Shown piece after piece: positions 15,959 through 25,593 of a stretch of DNA of 64,000 bases; the first letter of the stretch is position 1; every line of letters starts with the position of its first letter. The stretch spans positions 62,001 to 126,000 of the forward strand of contig NZ_KB899409.1 of assembly GCF_000378205.1 (NCBI RefSeq), written 5' to 3'. Made by a program: the position numbers and the translations under genes. A model generated the notes under the pieces. The model was not told the origin of the DNA, did not search any database, and saw only the letters and a program-made list of their open reading frames with translations. The stretch comes from Sediminispirochaeta bajacaliforniensis DSM 16054 (GTDB lineage: Bacteria; Spirochaetota; Spirochaetia; DSM-16054; Sediminispirochaetaceae).

Positions 15959-18900
15959 CAATGAAAAGAAGTTTCCCACCGTCCCTGCCGAAAACCTCTG
16001 GTTCATACATACATTCGGCCTGGGCAGGAGGCGTCGGATAGACACCTGGTCGAACCGCCCTGATCATGAAACTTACGTCGCATGTTCCCTGAGGAAAACG
16101 ATCGAAAAAGAAGCGCCCTTCGTTGAGATAGTATACCGAACGATCGGGGCTTACATTGCGTACTCCATCTTCCCCGGCCGAAGGCTCGTCGTAGCCCTCA
16201 TACCTGGCGGTGGTGACAAACCCGGTATCGAGAATGACCGCGCCGGACGGAACCGGCACCCGCACCGCAAGAAAATCGTGCCGCAGTGGCGAAGAAAGGT
16301 GAACTACGACTCGATAGGTCTCTCCGGCAGTAAGACAATCTCCGGAAACGGGTCTCCCCTCCATATCAAAAAATTCCCGCAAAACACCGATTCCCATATC
16401 CATGGGAGGAGCACTCTCTGCCGGGATGCTGTAGCGCATGGCCAGACGGTAGGCAAGTGTGCCTTCTCCCGATGCTTCCACCGATAAAGGAAGAGTCTTG
16501 CCGCGTTCGATACCGGAAAGGGGCTCTGCATCAAAGGAGAAGATCCTTTCTACAGGAGGGTTTGCTATCGAATCAAATCGATCCGAAAGCAGATCCTTAT
16601 CGGCGATACGTACAGTCACATCGATATCCGGTGCCTTATCAAGGCCAAGTTCCCCGGCAGCCGCAATAAGTGCCCAGCCGTTATCAACGGTATTCGTCCA
16701 TCTGGCACTGCGCCGACGCTGGATAAGAGACTCGAGGGCAAGTTCCCGAAAACTATTCGAGGGATCGGCCCGTTGAATCAGCATCAGCAGCAGCGAAAGC
16801 CGTTCAACCTCCGAGCCGTACCAGGAAGCACCGCTTTCCCAGGTTTCGGTAATATCCAGGCTTCTTGCAGAGGGACGGATGAAAGAAGAAATTCTGGTGA
16901 GGGCCGACCGTGCGCCATCTTGGTCTCCCGAGGCAAAAGAGGCAAGGCCGGAAAGTGCATAACCGGCGATACCGATCTCATCGCCTCGCCTACGAAAGGT
17001 CTCACTCTCCCCTCTCACGTCGTCGCCGAGAAGCGCCCTGGCATAAAGGCCCAAGACGTAGAGATAGGGCTGTTTCTTTACGGTATCCCGGGGTTTGCGC
17101 AGATAGGACAACAGTGCGTCCTCATCAAGCTCATCGGGAATCGGATAGTCTGCGTTTCTTGCAAGGGCGATGATTTGAGCCGTCCGTGCGGAAACGTAGT
17201 AATTGGCCCATCGACTGCCGCCCCAGTAGGGAATGCCCCCCTCGGAGGTCTGTACCTTTCCGATCTCCCTTAGTTGCTCTGCTATGTGGGAACGCGGAAG
17301 CGCAAGCTCCTCGAAGGAAGGAAATGCGCCGGTTTCTCCGAAAAGCAGATAGGGAATCAACTTGGAGGTTCGCTGTTCAAAGCAGTCATAGGGATAATCG
17401 AGGAGATAGGAAACGGCTCCCTCGAAAAGACTCAGCTTCGAAGCCGAGAGGGAAACGGCAAGAGAGCCCTCGGGATCAGGCATCTGATCATCTCCCCCTG
17501 GTAGGCGGATCATCTCGGTGTCGATCTTGGCCTTCCCGTTTTCAGGAATAATCCGGTTTCCCGTAGCAACGCTCTCGAAAACCGCCGGCTTCTGCACCTC
17601 GACCTCTCGGACAAGCTCTTCGTTAAGCACCGGGGAAGAAACGGTAAAGCTTATCTTCCCCTTGCCTGAAACCGGAGCAGAAAAGAGAAAATGCACGAGG
17701 TTCGTCTTTCCTCCCTCGACATGCACATGCCTGCTCGTCTCTCCCTCGATTCCGAGGATCGTACTCGACACGGTCACATCCATATCCACCGCCTCGGATC
17801 CCAGATTAGAAACGATCACCCCTCCCTCCATCGTATCCCGGTGACGGAGCAATTCGGGGAGAACGGATTGCACATTGACGGGATTCTGGGCCACCAGTTC
17901 CTGCTCATTACGGCCGAACTGGTTCTCTTTGACCCCGACGGCGGTACATCGGTAGGTAGTAAGGGTATCGGGAAGGGTAAAGCGAACCACCGCCTCCCCC
18001 TTCTCATCGGTAGTCACATACGGTTCAAAGACCGCAAGAGGACGAAAATCCTCACGCCGTTCCATCTTTTCATTTTCGCCTCCGCCGCCCTGTAAGTCTT
18101 TGACCTCGTAGGTAACAGGATCGATCAATAGCGATCGGCTATCGCCGCCGGAAACCGCAATGGGGAATTTACGCGGATCGTAAAAGAAATCGAGGGGATC
18201 GGGAACATGATAATCGATCAGATCGAGAACCCCTCGGTCCACGGCAAGAAAGGTGATCTCGGCATTAGGCACGGCATCTCCCGCCTTGTTTGTCGCCTTC
18301 AGGTGTACCACGGCCTCTTCCCCCGGACGGTAGGAGCCCTTTTCCGGCCGGATATCGATATTGAACCTTTTGGAATCGGTATCCACCATGACGGGAACGA
18401 CACCGAAATAGCCCTTCGGCTTATCAAGGTCCGGTTCCAGATAGGAATTATCCGGCTTCTTTTTCCTGACGGAATAACTGCTTACGGCGACATAGACTAC
18501 CGGGACAAACTCTTCGCTAATGGGAACACCGATGACGTTTGCCGAGCCGTCGAGATGGACAATACGTTCGTCGAAAATGCCTTCCCGCTCCACGGTAATC
18601 AGATAATCACCAGCGGCAAGGGGACTTTTTACCAGTATGGTTGCGGTATCCCCCGGGGCATAGGAAGGCCGGTCGGTCTCAAGGCCGATCATCTCGGGGC
18701 TATCGAAGCCCCAACTGACAATATCCGAGCCGGTTGCATAAAAAGAGAGTTCGGTAACGGCAAGGCGATCGGCGGCATCCGATGCACTGAAACGGACCAG
18801 GAAAGAACCGCTGCTGGGAGGAGTAAAGGTGACGGAGCCTTTGGTTTCCCCGCCGATTGCAGGAGACAGACTCTCTACCGGTTCGAGGACCATTTCGTAA

Positions 18901-21779
18901 TGAGTATTAATTCGACCCGCCACACCCTGTTGCTGGGCACGTTTCCAGCTTCTCTTAAAAAGTTCAACGGTCAGATCCTTTGCGTCGTCCCGGTAAGGTC
19001 GGCCGTCGGGGCGCACCAAGGCCCAGTCGAAGTCGACATCCTCACCCTTTCGGACGAAACCCGACCATCCCTTGTGATTCATACGGCCGCCGATGTAAAA
19101 GGCCGCGGGATGAACGATTACCGATGTCCGGGCGGCAATCATCTGGCCACCGGCATCATCCACCCGTGCCTCTCCCCGGTAACGCTGAGGCTGCCCGGCA
19201 ATCCCCTCAGGGCTTGTTGCCTGGCGAAGTGTTGCCTTTCCATCGCTGCCCAGCACCCCTTCGGATTCGGAAAGAAAGTAGCGCCGATCATATCCGGAGG
19301 GACCGAAGCGGTAATCCTTCCACTCCTCTCCCTCGGGAGCAAACCACGCCGGTTCTTTCGTCCAGGAAGCACTGTAATGAGCCTCGTTGAGGGCCCCGCC
19401 GGCGAGATAATCGGCAGAAAGCTCGGCACTCAGGGTATCACCTTCAAAATAATCCCGGTCAGGTATTGAAAGCCCCACCTGAAATTTGAGCCGTTCGAAC
19501 TGTGAAACCTGAAAAGGAAGACGAGTTTCACCTCCGGGCCTGGAATATTCGATCACATAACTGCCTGGTTCCAGATCGGAGGGGATGGGAATCTCACCGT
19601 AAAAACCACCGCTGGCCGTGGTGGTACCGGAGCTCTTAAAGATCTCTTTTCCCCTCCAGCGGTTCTCTTCCACCTTGAGGGTATAATCGCCTTCGTAGAT
19701 AACGTAACTGCCGTCCTGCAGCGTCCTGTCGATGCCGCGGAAGGTGAGGACCTCTCCGGGGCGATATAGCCCACGGTCGGTAAAGAGAAAAACCTGCGCA
19801 GAAGCCCTCTGGATACGGGCCGGCGTCGAAACGGCAAGGGGTGAGCTTCTCCAAAGATTATGGCTCCCGTTGGGTTTAAACTCGATACGGTCCCCCTGGT
19901 ATTCCACCTGCAAACGGAGGAAATCGCTCCAGTCACTCTTCGGGTCCTGAAAGTAACGGGTAAACTCTCCATCATCAAGGGGAAAGACCACGAGACCAGA
20001 ATCGTCGCTTGTCCCTTCGAAAATGCGATCTTGCTGGCTCATAAGGGTGACGCGTGCCCCCGAGACGGCCGTCCCGGAGGAGAGGCTTGTCACCCATGCG
20101 ACAACCTTGTTGTAGGCATAACGAACGGTCAGGCCAAGGTCCGTTACCTGAAGGGTGAGATTGCGCTGGCCCCATCGGGGCCGCTGCCCGCTCTTTTTGT
20201 CTATAGGGGAAAAATTCCATGAAAAGCCGACCCAGCCCTTGCCGTCGCTTCCCAGCCAAGGTGAAAGATCGATCTCCTCAAAATGGTGAACGTTCTTTCC
20301 GACCTCGGGAAAGGGATAGGGTTCCAGTGCCGTGGCGGGCCAAAAGCCATAAGGATCGTCTATTGCGCCGGCCTTCCAGATCCCGTCCTCTATGTTCTGG
20401 TAATCGAAAACGATCTTGGGTGGAAACTGCGACTCAAGCATCCTGGTACCGGTGTTGGGGAAGTTGGCAAAGCTTGCGGCCTCGGGTACCTTCACTTTCA
20501 CAAGCTGAGGGCTGCCGAGAGTTCTCCCATAAACATCTTTCACCGAGGCGGCGATGGTAAGCAGATATTCCGAATCATAGGCATAAGCGAGGCCTGAAAG
20601 TCTGACGGTGTTCTGCCAAACGGTAATATTCTCCTCAGCAATCCGTACTTCAGGCTGAAAAGAACATGCTCCCAAAAGGCTCGCCTTGTCCACGGGATGG
20701 GAAAATTCGAGAAAAAGAGGATTCGTGGCCCCTGCGTCTCCGGAAAAGGAATAGGACCGGGTGGTGTGACGCAGCAGCTTAAAGGGGGTTATCGTATGAA
20801 AGACGATCTCCTGCTCCGCTTTTCTTCCTATATAATCGGGACGGCTCCGAGCACCCGGGCCAAGAGCAACGATGATATCGCTATCTTCGGGAAGCGTCTC
20901 GGTCACCGAAAGCAAAACGAGGCTCTTCAGCTCCTCTTGTGAATAACGCCCCGAGCTATTATCCGGCCTGGAAAAGGTGACCTGATAGTCGTATCCTTCG
21001 CTTCGAAGCTTCAGGTAGTCCGCAATCGTTTCGATTTCGACCGGGTAATTGAATCTGACAAGGATCTTACCGGCAGCATCAAGGGGAACTCCACCCTTTT
21101 TCCAAAGATAGGAATCCTCAAGGGCTCCGGCACCGGGCAAGGCGCTACGCATTGCAAGCTCTTCACTCCGAAAGGAAAAGCCGGTTTTACCGATAAGGGC
21201 CGCACCATGAACCGACTGAACCGATTCATTCACCGTCACTCGGTACTCCCGCTGAGGGAGGACCTTCGCCTTGGCCTGAAAGACAATCATCCGGGTACTA
21301 TACCAGCGGAAGCTGCCCTCAATCTCCGGTGCAATGGAGAAAACGGAAGAGGCGTCCCGGCTCTCACCTATCTTGGACAGCGGAATAACAGGATCGGAAA
21401 AGAGTATCCAGACCAGAGGTTCTTTTACCTCGGAGGGAAGTTCGCCTTCGGGGCCGTAAGCCGAAAGCTTTAGAGGAGAAGGAGCTGTCTGGAAAGATGC
21501 GTCTGTCGCAGTACCGAAGCTCCCTTCGGAAAGCCCCCAGGCTGCTTCCTGATAATAAGCGATGGAAAGGGTATCGAGACGACTTCTCCAGGAAGAGACC
21601 GACCGGTCGACCTTAAGGCTGGAAGTTTGTTCCGTTTCGCCGACAGCCTTACTTGAATTCTCAACGGGGACACTATCGTTTTTCTTACAGGAAAACGGAA
21701 GCACCATCGCCGTAATAAAAACAAAAAGGGCTACAAGGCCCTTTCCCATCTTTACATATCTTACCCTTCGCTCTGCCAT
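15945..21779 (-). CDS. Bacterial alpha-2-macroglobulin-family lipoprotein
   Basis: A very large (1944 residues) envelope protein of the YfhM/ECAM type that traps proteases. The N-terminus is a signal peptide ending in LPFSCKK, a loose spirochaete-style lipobox. Many MG-like beta domains follow, including the TDRGLYRPGEVL segment typical of the family. The thioester motif CFEQ (Cys1466, in YPYDCFEQRTSK; consensus CxEQ) is intact, and the alpha/alpha toroid surrounds it. Start chosen at MAERRV because AGAGGAAGAG precedes it; a longer start at 21803 is possible. It overlaps pbpC, its usual partner. It likely guards the periplasm when the wall is breached. Confidence 0.93.
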   Translation of the reverse strand: MAERRVRYVKMGKGLVALFVFITAMVLPFSCKKNDSVPVENSSKAVGETEQTSSLKVDRSVSSWRSRLDTLSIAYYQEAAWGLSEGSFGTATDASFQTAPSPLKLSAYGPEGELPSEVKEPLVWILFSDPVIPLSKIGESRDASSVFSIAPEIEGSFRWYSTRMIVFQAKAKVLPQREYRVTVNESVQSVHGAALIGKTGFSFRSEELAMRSALPGAGALEDSYLWKKGGVPLDAAGKILVRFNYPVEIETIADYLKLRSEGYDYQVTFSRPDNSSGRYSQEELKSLVLLSVTETLPEDSDIIVALGPGARSRPDYIGRKAEQEIVFHTITPFKLLRHTTRSYSFSGDAGATNPLFLEFSHPVDKASLLGACSFQPEVRIAEENITVWQNTVRLSGLAYAYDSEYLLTIAASVKDVYGRTLGSPQLVKVKVPEAASFANFPNTGTRMLESQFPPKIVFDYQNIEDGIWKAGAIDDPYGFWPATALEPYPFPEVGKNVHHFEEIDLSPWLGSDGKGWVGFSWNFSPIDKKSGQRPRWGQRNLTLQVTDLGLTVRYAYNKVVAWVTSLSSGTAVSGARVTLMSQQDRIFEGTSDDSGLVVFPLDDGEFTRYFQDPKSDWSDFLRLQVEYQGDRIEFKPNGSHNLWRSSPLAVSTPARIQRASAQVFLFTDRGLYRPGEVLTFRGIDRTLQDGSYVIYEGDYTLKVEENRWRGKEIFKSSGTTTASGGFYGEIPIPSDLEPGSYVIEYSRPGGETRLPFQVSQFERLKFQVGLSIPDRDYFEGDTLSAELSADYLAGGALNEAHYSASWTKEPAWFAPEGEEWKDYRFGPSGYDRRYFLSESEGVLGSDGKATLRQATSPEGIAGQPQRYRGEARVDDAGGQMIAARTSVIVHPAAFYIGGRMNHKGWSGFVRKGEDVDFDWALVRPDGRPYRDDAKDLTVELFKRSWKRAQQQGVAGRINTHYEMVLEPVESLSPAIGGETKGSVTFTPPSSGSFLVRFSASDAADRLAVTELSFYATGSDIVSWGFDSPEMIGLETDRPSYAPGDTATILVKSPLAAGDYLITVEREGIFDERIVHLDGSANVIGVPISEEFVPVVYVAVSSYSVRKKKPDNSYLEPDLDKPKGYFGVVPVMVDTDSKRFNIDIRPEKGSYRPGEEAVVHLKATNKAGDAVPNAEITFLAVDRGVLDLIDYHVPDPLDFFYDPRKFPIAVSGGDSRSLLIDPVTYEVKDLQGGGGENEKMERREDFRPLAVFEPYVTTDEKGEAVVRFTLPDTLTTYRCTAVGVKENQFGRNEQELVAQNPVNVQSVLPELLRHRDTMEGGVIVSNLGSEAVDMDVTVSSTILGIEGETSRHVHVEGGKTNLVHFLFSAPVSGKGKISFTVSSPVLNEELVREVEVQKPAVFESVATGNRIIPENGKAKIDTEMIRLPGGDDQMPDPEGSLAVSLSASKLSLFEGAVSYLLDYPYDCFEQRTSKLIPYLLFGETGAFPSFEELALPRSHIAEQLREIGKVQTSEGGIPYWGGSRWANYYVSARTAQIIALARNADYPIPDELDEDALLSYLRKPRDTVKKQPYLYVLGLYARALLGDDVRGESETFRRRGDEIGIAGYALSGLASFASGDQDGARSALTRISSFIRPSARSLDITETWESGASWYGSEVERLSLLLMLIQRADPSNSFRELALESLIQRRRSARWTNTVDNGWALIAAAGELGLDKAPDIDVTVRIADKDLLSDRFDSIANPPVERIFSFDAEPLSGIERGKTLPLSVEASGEGTLAYRLAMRYSIPAESAPPMDMGIGVLREFFDMEGRPVSGDCLTAGETYRVVVHLSSPLRHDFLAVRVPVPSGAVILDTGFVTTARYEGYDEPSAGEDGVRNVSPDRSVYYLNEGRFFFDRFPQGTCDVSFMIRAVRPGVYPTPPAQAECMYEPEVFGRDGGKLLFIDERS

Positions 21780-21813
21780 AGCTTCTCTTCCTCTATCTTT
21801 CAACTGGAATATA

Positions 21814-22464
21814 TTACTCTATGCGACCATGTCCCCGGCGCCGCTTACGATGCCGATCCGACCTCTTCCGTTTCCTTGGAGGTCGTACTTCCACACCACC
21901 CAGCAAGGCAAATCCACGAATCTTTAACGTAGGCCCATCTGGATAGTAGTCATATTCCATCTTGTTTTCAAAACCGCCTATAAGGGGAATCCCGGAAATA
22001 TCGACATTGACCCCCTCGGGAACCACCATTTCCACACCGCCCAAGAGGCATACAATCTCGATTTCCGTCGTTCCAGGCGGGAATTTCGCATTGGTAAAAT
22101 CGAGATCGACTCCACCCATGAGGGCCAGAATCTTTGTGTTTCGTGCAGGAGACCATGGCCCCCGACGTTCCACGCCGCTGAGCAAAGCCAGCATGGTATC
22201 GTCCCGTTTCACCCTCCCGTTATTCCAGGCAACGGATGAAGAGCACTCTTGATTTTCTTCATCCCGAAGTACGGGCAGATCCCGGATCAGGTTCCCAAGC
22301 ACCTGCCGGTCGTCACTTTCGTGAGCGAGAGAGACCCTTCGCTCGAATTCATCTACCTCTATATTATTATGAGCGAAATTGAGCTTGAGTTGCTCTACGA
22401 CTCGCTCTCTGAACTTCGGGAGGGGTAGCACGGGCTGATGTTCATAGGAGATATCTTCATCCAT
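21814..22464 (-). CDS. DUF1707/LiaF-like envelope-stress protein
   Basis: About 216 residues. An N-terminal DUF1707-like unit (FRERVVEQLKLNF, VDEFERRVSLAHES, LGNLIRDLP) is followed by the beta-helical LiaF/cell-wall-active-antibiotic-response repeat: TKILALMGGVDLDF, EIEIVCLLGGVEMVVPEG, LKIRGFALLGGVEV. It ends in an Arg/Lys-rich tail. LiaF-like domains sense or modulate responses to cell-wall damage. There is no transmembrane segment. The start is uncertain: TTG at 22503 or ATGs at 22479, 22473 and 22464 are in frame and none has a clear SD. It precedes the A2M and PBP1C genes on the same strand. Confidence 0.75.
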   Translation of the reverse strand: MDEDISYEHQPVLPLPKFRERVVEQLKLNFAHNNIEVDEFERRVSLAHESDDRQVLGNLIRDLPVLRDEENQECSSSVAWNNGRVKRDDTMLALLSGVERRGPWSPARNTKILALMGGVDLDFTNAKFPPGTTEIEIVCLLGGVEMVVPEGVNVDISGIPLIGGFENKMEYDYYPDGPTLKIRGFALLGGVEVRPPRKRKRSDRHRKRRRGHGRIE

Positions 22465-22551
22465 AACAATCATGAGCATACGTTGATTTGCTGCCGCGGT
22501 CAAGAACAGTACATCACCTGAGAAATTCGACAGAAAAAAAATGAAAATCTA

Positions 22552-22580
22552 TTGTGACACAATATACAGTGTGATAATAT
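22552..22580 (+). promoter_or_regulatory. nrd operon promoter
   Basis: TTGTGA (22552-22557), 17-base spacer, TAATAT (22575-22580). The spacer is almost entirely filled by NrdR box 1, which would block RNA polymerase when NrdR is bound. Confidence 0.6.
22557..22572 (+). promoter_or_regulatory. NrdR box 1
   Basis: ACACAATATACAGTGT matches the published NrdR-box consensus (acaCwAtATaTwGtgt) at nearly every base and is an almost perfect palindrome, 66 bases before nrdR. It indicates autoregulation and control of nrdD/nrdG. Confidence 0.88.
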
Positions 22581-22598
22581 CAATTAAAAGCACTAACA

Positions 22599-22614
22599 AC
22601 GCTACATTTAGTAG
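22599..22614 (+). promoter_or_regulatory. NrdR box 2 (degenerate)
   Basis: ACGCTACATTTAGTAG matches the NrdR consensus at about 11 of 16 positions with the CTAcATtTAGT core kept. It starts 42 bases (four helical turns) after box 1, the same-face spacing expected for cooperative NrdR binding. Confidence 0.6.
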
Positions 22615-22637
22615 TACTTTTCGACATATGGAGGTTT

Positions 22638-23126
22638 ATGGTGCGATGCCCTCATTGTGGAGCTCTAGAAGACAGGGTTCTGGAATCCAGGCAAAATGCC
22701 GGAGGCAGTGCCATCAGGAGGCGACGGGAGTGTCTTTCCTGCGGTTACCGTTTTACAAGCTACGAACGGATCGAAGAAAAACCGATCATGGTAGTCAAAC
22801 GTGACGGCAGATTAGAGCCCTATGAACCGGCAAAGCTGGAGCGTGGGATCAACATCGCCATGGAAAAGCGTCCTATCGGACAAGCTACCAGAGAAAGCCT
22901 CTTTCAGGCAATAGAGGATGAGGTAGCCTACGGTGCCAGAAATAGTCACGAAATAGCAACAAAAGAGCTTGGAGAGATTGTTCTCAGGCGACTATACAAG
23001 GTGGATAAGGTCGCCTATGTCAGATTCGCATCGGTTTACCGCATGTTCGACAATGTGGAAGAGTTTCTCCGGGAAATCGAACAACTAACAGAAACGGGAG
23101 GGAAAAGTGACAAGTTTGCAGAGTGA
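22638..23126 (+). CDS. nrdR: Transcriptional repressor NrdR
   Basis: A 162-residue repressor with an N-terminal zinc ribbon (CPHCGALED and CLSCGYRF) and a nucleotide-binding ATP-cone (VVKRDGRLEPYEPAKLERGI to YVRFASVYR). It senses dATP/ATP and represses ribonucleotide-reductase genes. Start ATG follows GGAGG closely and gives the family's canonical MxCPxC N-terminus. Two NrdR boxes sit in its own promoter. The nrdD start lies 20 bases inside its 3' end, so repressor and reductase are made from one message. Confidence 0.95.
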   Translation: MVRCPHCGALEDRVLESRQNAGGSAIRRRRECLSCGYRFTSYERIEEKPIMVVKRDGRLEPYEPAKLERGINIAMEKRPIGQATRESLFQAIEDEVAYGARNSHEIATKELGEIVLRRLYKVDKVAYVRFASVYRMFDNVEEFLREIEQLTETGGKSDKFAE

Positions 23127-25590
23127 GTGGGCAAAAATACGCAGCAGCAGCGAAATTCACGACGGGGGACACGCAGGAGAGCAAAAAGCACCGGTCAGGT
23201 GGATCGTCAGAAGAGACGGGGGCCTTGTTCCGTATGACAGGGAACGGATTCTATCGGCCGTTGCACGGGCAATAGAGGCCACAGGAAGGGGCGAAGAGGG
23301 ATCGCTTGCCGAAGGTCTCACCCTCGCGGTGGAAGAGAAGCTTCGCAGCGGTTTTGCAGCCCGCCACCCGAACTCAGCCCCGGCGGTTGAAGAGATCCAG
23401 GACATCGTGGAAACAACCCTTATCGAGGCAGGAGAAGCCGCCGTCGCCAAGGCCTACATACTTTACCGGGCCCGACACGAGGCAATACGCGATACAAAGA
23501 AACTGCTTCTCGACATCGATCTTACCATGGACGGTTACCTCTCTCAGAGCGACTGGCGGGTAAATGAAAACGCAAATGTCAATTACTCTCTCGGGGGCCT
23601 GATTCTCCATAATTCGGGTACAATCACGGCAAACTACTGGCTCAAAAATGTCTATCCGGCCGAAATTGCCGAGGCCCATCGCAATGCCGACTTCCACATC
23701 CACGACCTTTCGATGTTCAGCGGCTACTGTGCAGGATGGTCGCTCCGGGAATTGATCATCAAAGGGCTCGGCGGCGTTGCCGGGAAAATATCCAGCAAAC
23801 CGGCCCGCCATCTTTCGACCCTGGTGCAGCAGATGGTCAACTTTCTCGGGGTCATGCAGAACGAATGGGCAGGGGCCCAGGCTTTCTCGAGCTTCGATAC
23901 CTACCTTGCCCCCTTTGTGAAAATCGAAAAGCTGGAAGAGGAGCAGGTCCGCCAGTCCATTCAGAGTTTCCTCTTCGGCGTCAACACCCCCAGCAGATGG
24001 GGAAGCCAGGCACCCTTTACCAATATCACCCTCGACTGGACCGTCCCCCGGGATCTTGCAGAACGGAAAGCGATTGTGGGAGGAGAAGAACAGGAGTTCA
24101 CCTACGGCGATTGCCAGAAAGAGATGGATCTTATCAATAAGGTTTTTATCGAGCTGATGCTGAAGGGGGATGCAGAGGGGCGGGGATTTCAGTACCCCAT
24201 TCCAACCTACAATATCACCGAGGAGTTCCAGTGGGACGGTGAAAATGCCCGCCTGCTCTTTGAGATGACGGGCAAATACGGAACACCCTATTTCCAGAAT
24301 TTCATCTCAAGCGATCTTGATCCGGGCGACGTCAGGTCGATGTGCTGCCGCCTGCAGCTCGACAAACGGGAACTAAGAAAACGCGGCGGCGGACTCTTCG
24401 GATCGGATGAGCTGACAGGTTCCATAGGGGTCGTGACCATCAATCTCCCGAGGATCGGGTATCTCTCGGCAGGGAAGCAGGAGTTTTTTCGACGACTCGA
24501 TCATCTTATGGAATTGGCAGCCGAGAGTCTGATCATTAAGCGGAAGGTGATTGCACGCCTCTACGATGCGGGGCTTTTTCCCTATACGAGAGAGTATCTC
24601 TCCGGTCTTTCAAACCACTTTTCCACCATCGGTATCTGCGGCATGAACGAGGCGCTGCTCAACTTCCTCGGTAAGGATATCACCAGCGAAGAGGGACGCT
24701 CTTTTGCCCTGGAAATACTCTCCCATATGCGGGAAAAGCTTGCCGATTTCCAGGAACGGACCGGTGATCTCTTCAACCTGGAGGCGACACCGGCCGAGAG
24801 CACCAGTTATCGCCTGGCCCTTCACGACCGCAACCACTATCCGGATATCATCACTTCGGGGGAGGACGAGCCTTTCTATACCAATTCGAGTCAGCTTCCA
24901 GTCAACTTCACCAGCGATATCTTCGATGCACTCGATCACCAGGAAGCGCTCCAGAGTCTCTACACCGGAGGAACCGTATTCCACGGATTCGTGGGAGAGG
25001 CGATCGACGACTGGAAAAGCTGCAGGGCCCTGGTCCGCGCCATGGCGGAAGGGTACCGCATTCCCTACTATACCATCAGCCCGACCTATTCCGTCTGCCC
25101 AGATCACGGCTATCTCTCTGGAGAGCATTTCACCTGTCCCCGCTGCGGGAAGGTGGCCGAGGTCTACACCAGGATCGTCGGCTACTACCGTTCCGTTGCG
25201 AACTGGAACAAGGGCAAGAGGGAGGAATACGGAAAGCGCAAGCTCTTCGAAGTAAAGGAAAGCCTCGACACGAACAACGAGAAAAAGAACTCGACCGAAG
25301 AGGTCGAAAAAACGGCGGAAGCCACGGAGCATGTGAAAGAAGAAAACGGAAAAGCAGCAGTCAGGTGGCTCGGCTTTTTCAGAAAGGCGTGTCCCTCCTG
25401 CCCGCCGGTAAAGGAAGCGGCAGCTACCCTCCCCTTCCCGGGCGAGGCCGTGGATGTGGATAAGGAAGATGGACTCGCCCTCGCAGCCGATCATCAGGTC
25501 TACAGCACCCCTACGGTCATCCTTTTCGACGAAACGGGAAAAGTCGTGGCGAGGGCTGGCAGCAGAGCCGAGCTGGAGGCGGTAATGTAG
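23107..25590 (+). CDS. nrdD: Anaerobic ribonucleoside-triphosphate reductase with C-terminal thioredoxin-like fusion
   Basis: An 827-residue class III RNR. It has an N-terminal ATP-cone (~30-130), the catalytic barrel with cysteines in SGYCAGWSLRE and SMCCRLQL, a zinc site (CPDHGYLSGEHFTCPRC) and the glycyl radical Gly692 in RIVGYYRS. Ordinary NrdD ends shortly after RKLFE. Here a charged linker (~715-748) joins a ~78-residue thioredoxin/glutaredoxin-like domain with CPSC (Cys762, Cys765) and a cis-Pro turn STPTVILFD. This domain probably supplies the disulfide reductant in cis. GTG start behind GGGAGGG. Oxygen-sensitive, so the host can live anaerobically. Confidence 0.94.
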   Translation: MTSLQSEWAKIRSSSEIHDGGHAGEQKAPVRWIVRRDGGLVPYDRERILSAVARAIEATGRGEEGSLAEGLTLAVEEKLRSGFAARHPNSAPAVEEIQDIVETTLIEAGEAAVAKAYILYRARHEAIRDTKKLLLDIDLTMDGYLSQSDWRVNENANVNYSLGGLILHNSGTITANYWLKNVYPAEIAEAHRNADFHIHDLSMFSGYCAGWSLRELIIKGLGGVAGKISSKPARHLSTLVQQMVNFLGVMQNEWAGAQAFSSFDTYLAPFVKIEKLEEEQVRQSIQSFLFGVNTPSRWGSQAPFTNITLDWTVPRDLAERKAIVGGEEQEFTYGDCQKEMDLINKVFIELMLKGDAEGRGFQYPIPTYNITEEFQWDGENARLLFEMTGKYGTPYFQNFISSDLDPGDVRSMCCRLQLDKRELRKRGGGLFGSDELTGSIGVVTINLPRIGYLSAGKQEFFRRLDHLMELAAESLIIKRKVIARLYDAGLFPYTREYLSGLSNHFSTIGICGMNEALLNFLGKDITSEEGRSFALEILSHMREKLADFQERTGDLFNLEATPAESTSYRLALHDRNHYPDIITSGEDEPFYTNSSQLPVNFTSDIFDALDHQEALQSLYTGGTVFHGFVGEAIDDWKSCRALVRAMAEGYRIPYYTISPTYSVCPDHGYLSGEHFTCPRCGKVAEVYTRIVGYYRSVANWNKGKREEYGKRKLFEVKESLDTNNEKKNSTEEVEKTAEATEHVKEENGKAAVRWLGFFRKACPSCPPVKEAAATLPFPGEAVDVDKEDGLALAADHQVYSTPTVILFDETGKVVARAGSRAELEAVM

Positions 25591-25593
25591 GGT

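Noticed and set aside
18207-19469. 420-codon open frame antisense to the A2M gene
   Set aside because: Codon-shadow of a long coding gene: low-complexity, basic, no recognisable domain, no SD.
24610-25494. 294-codon frame antisense to nrdD
   Set aside because: Shadow frame; sense strand carries the glycyl-radical and zinc motifs.
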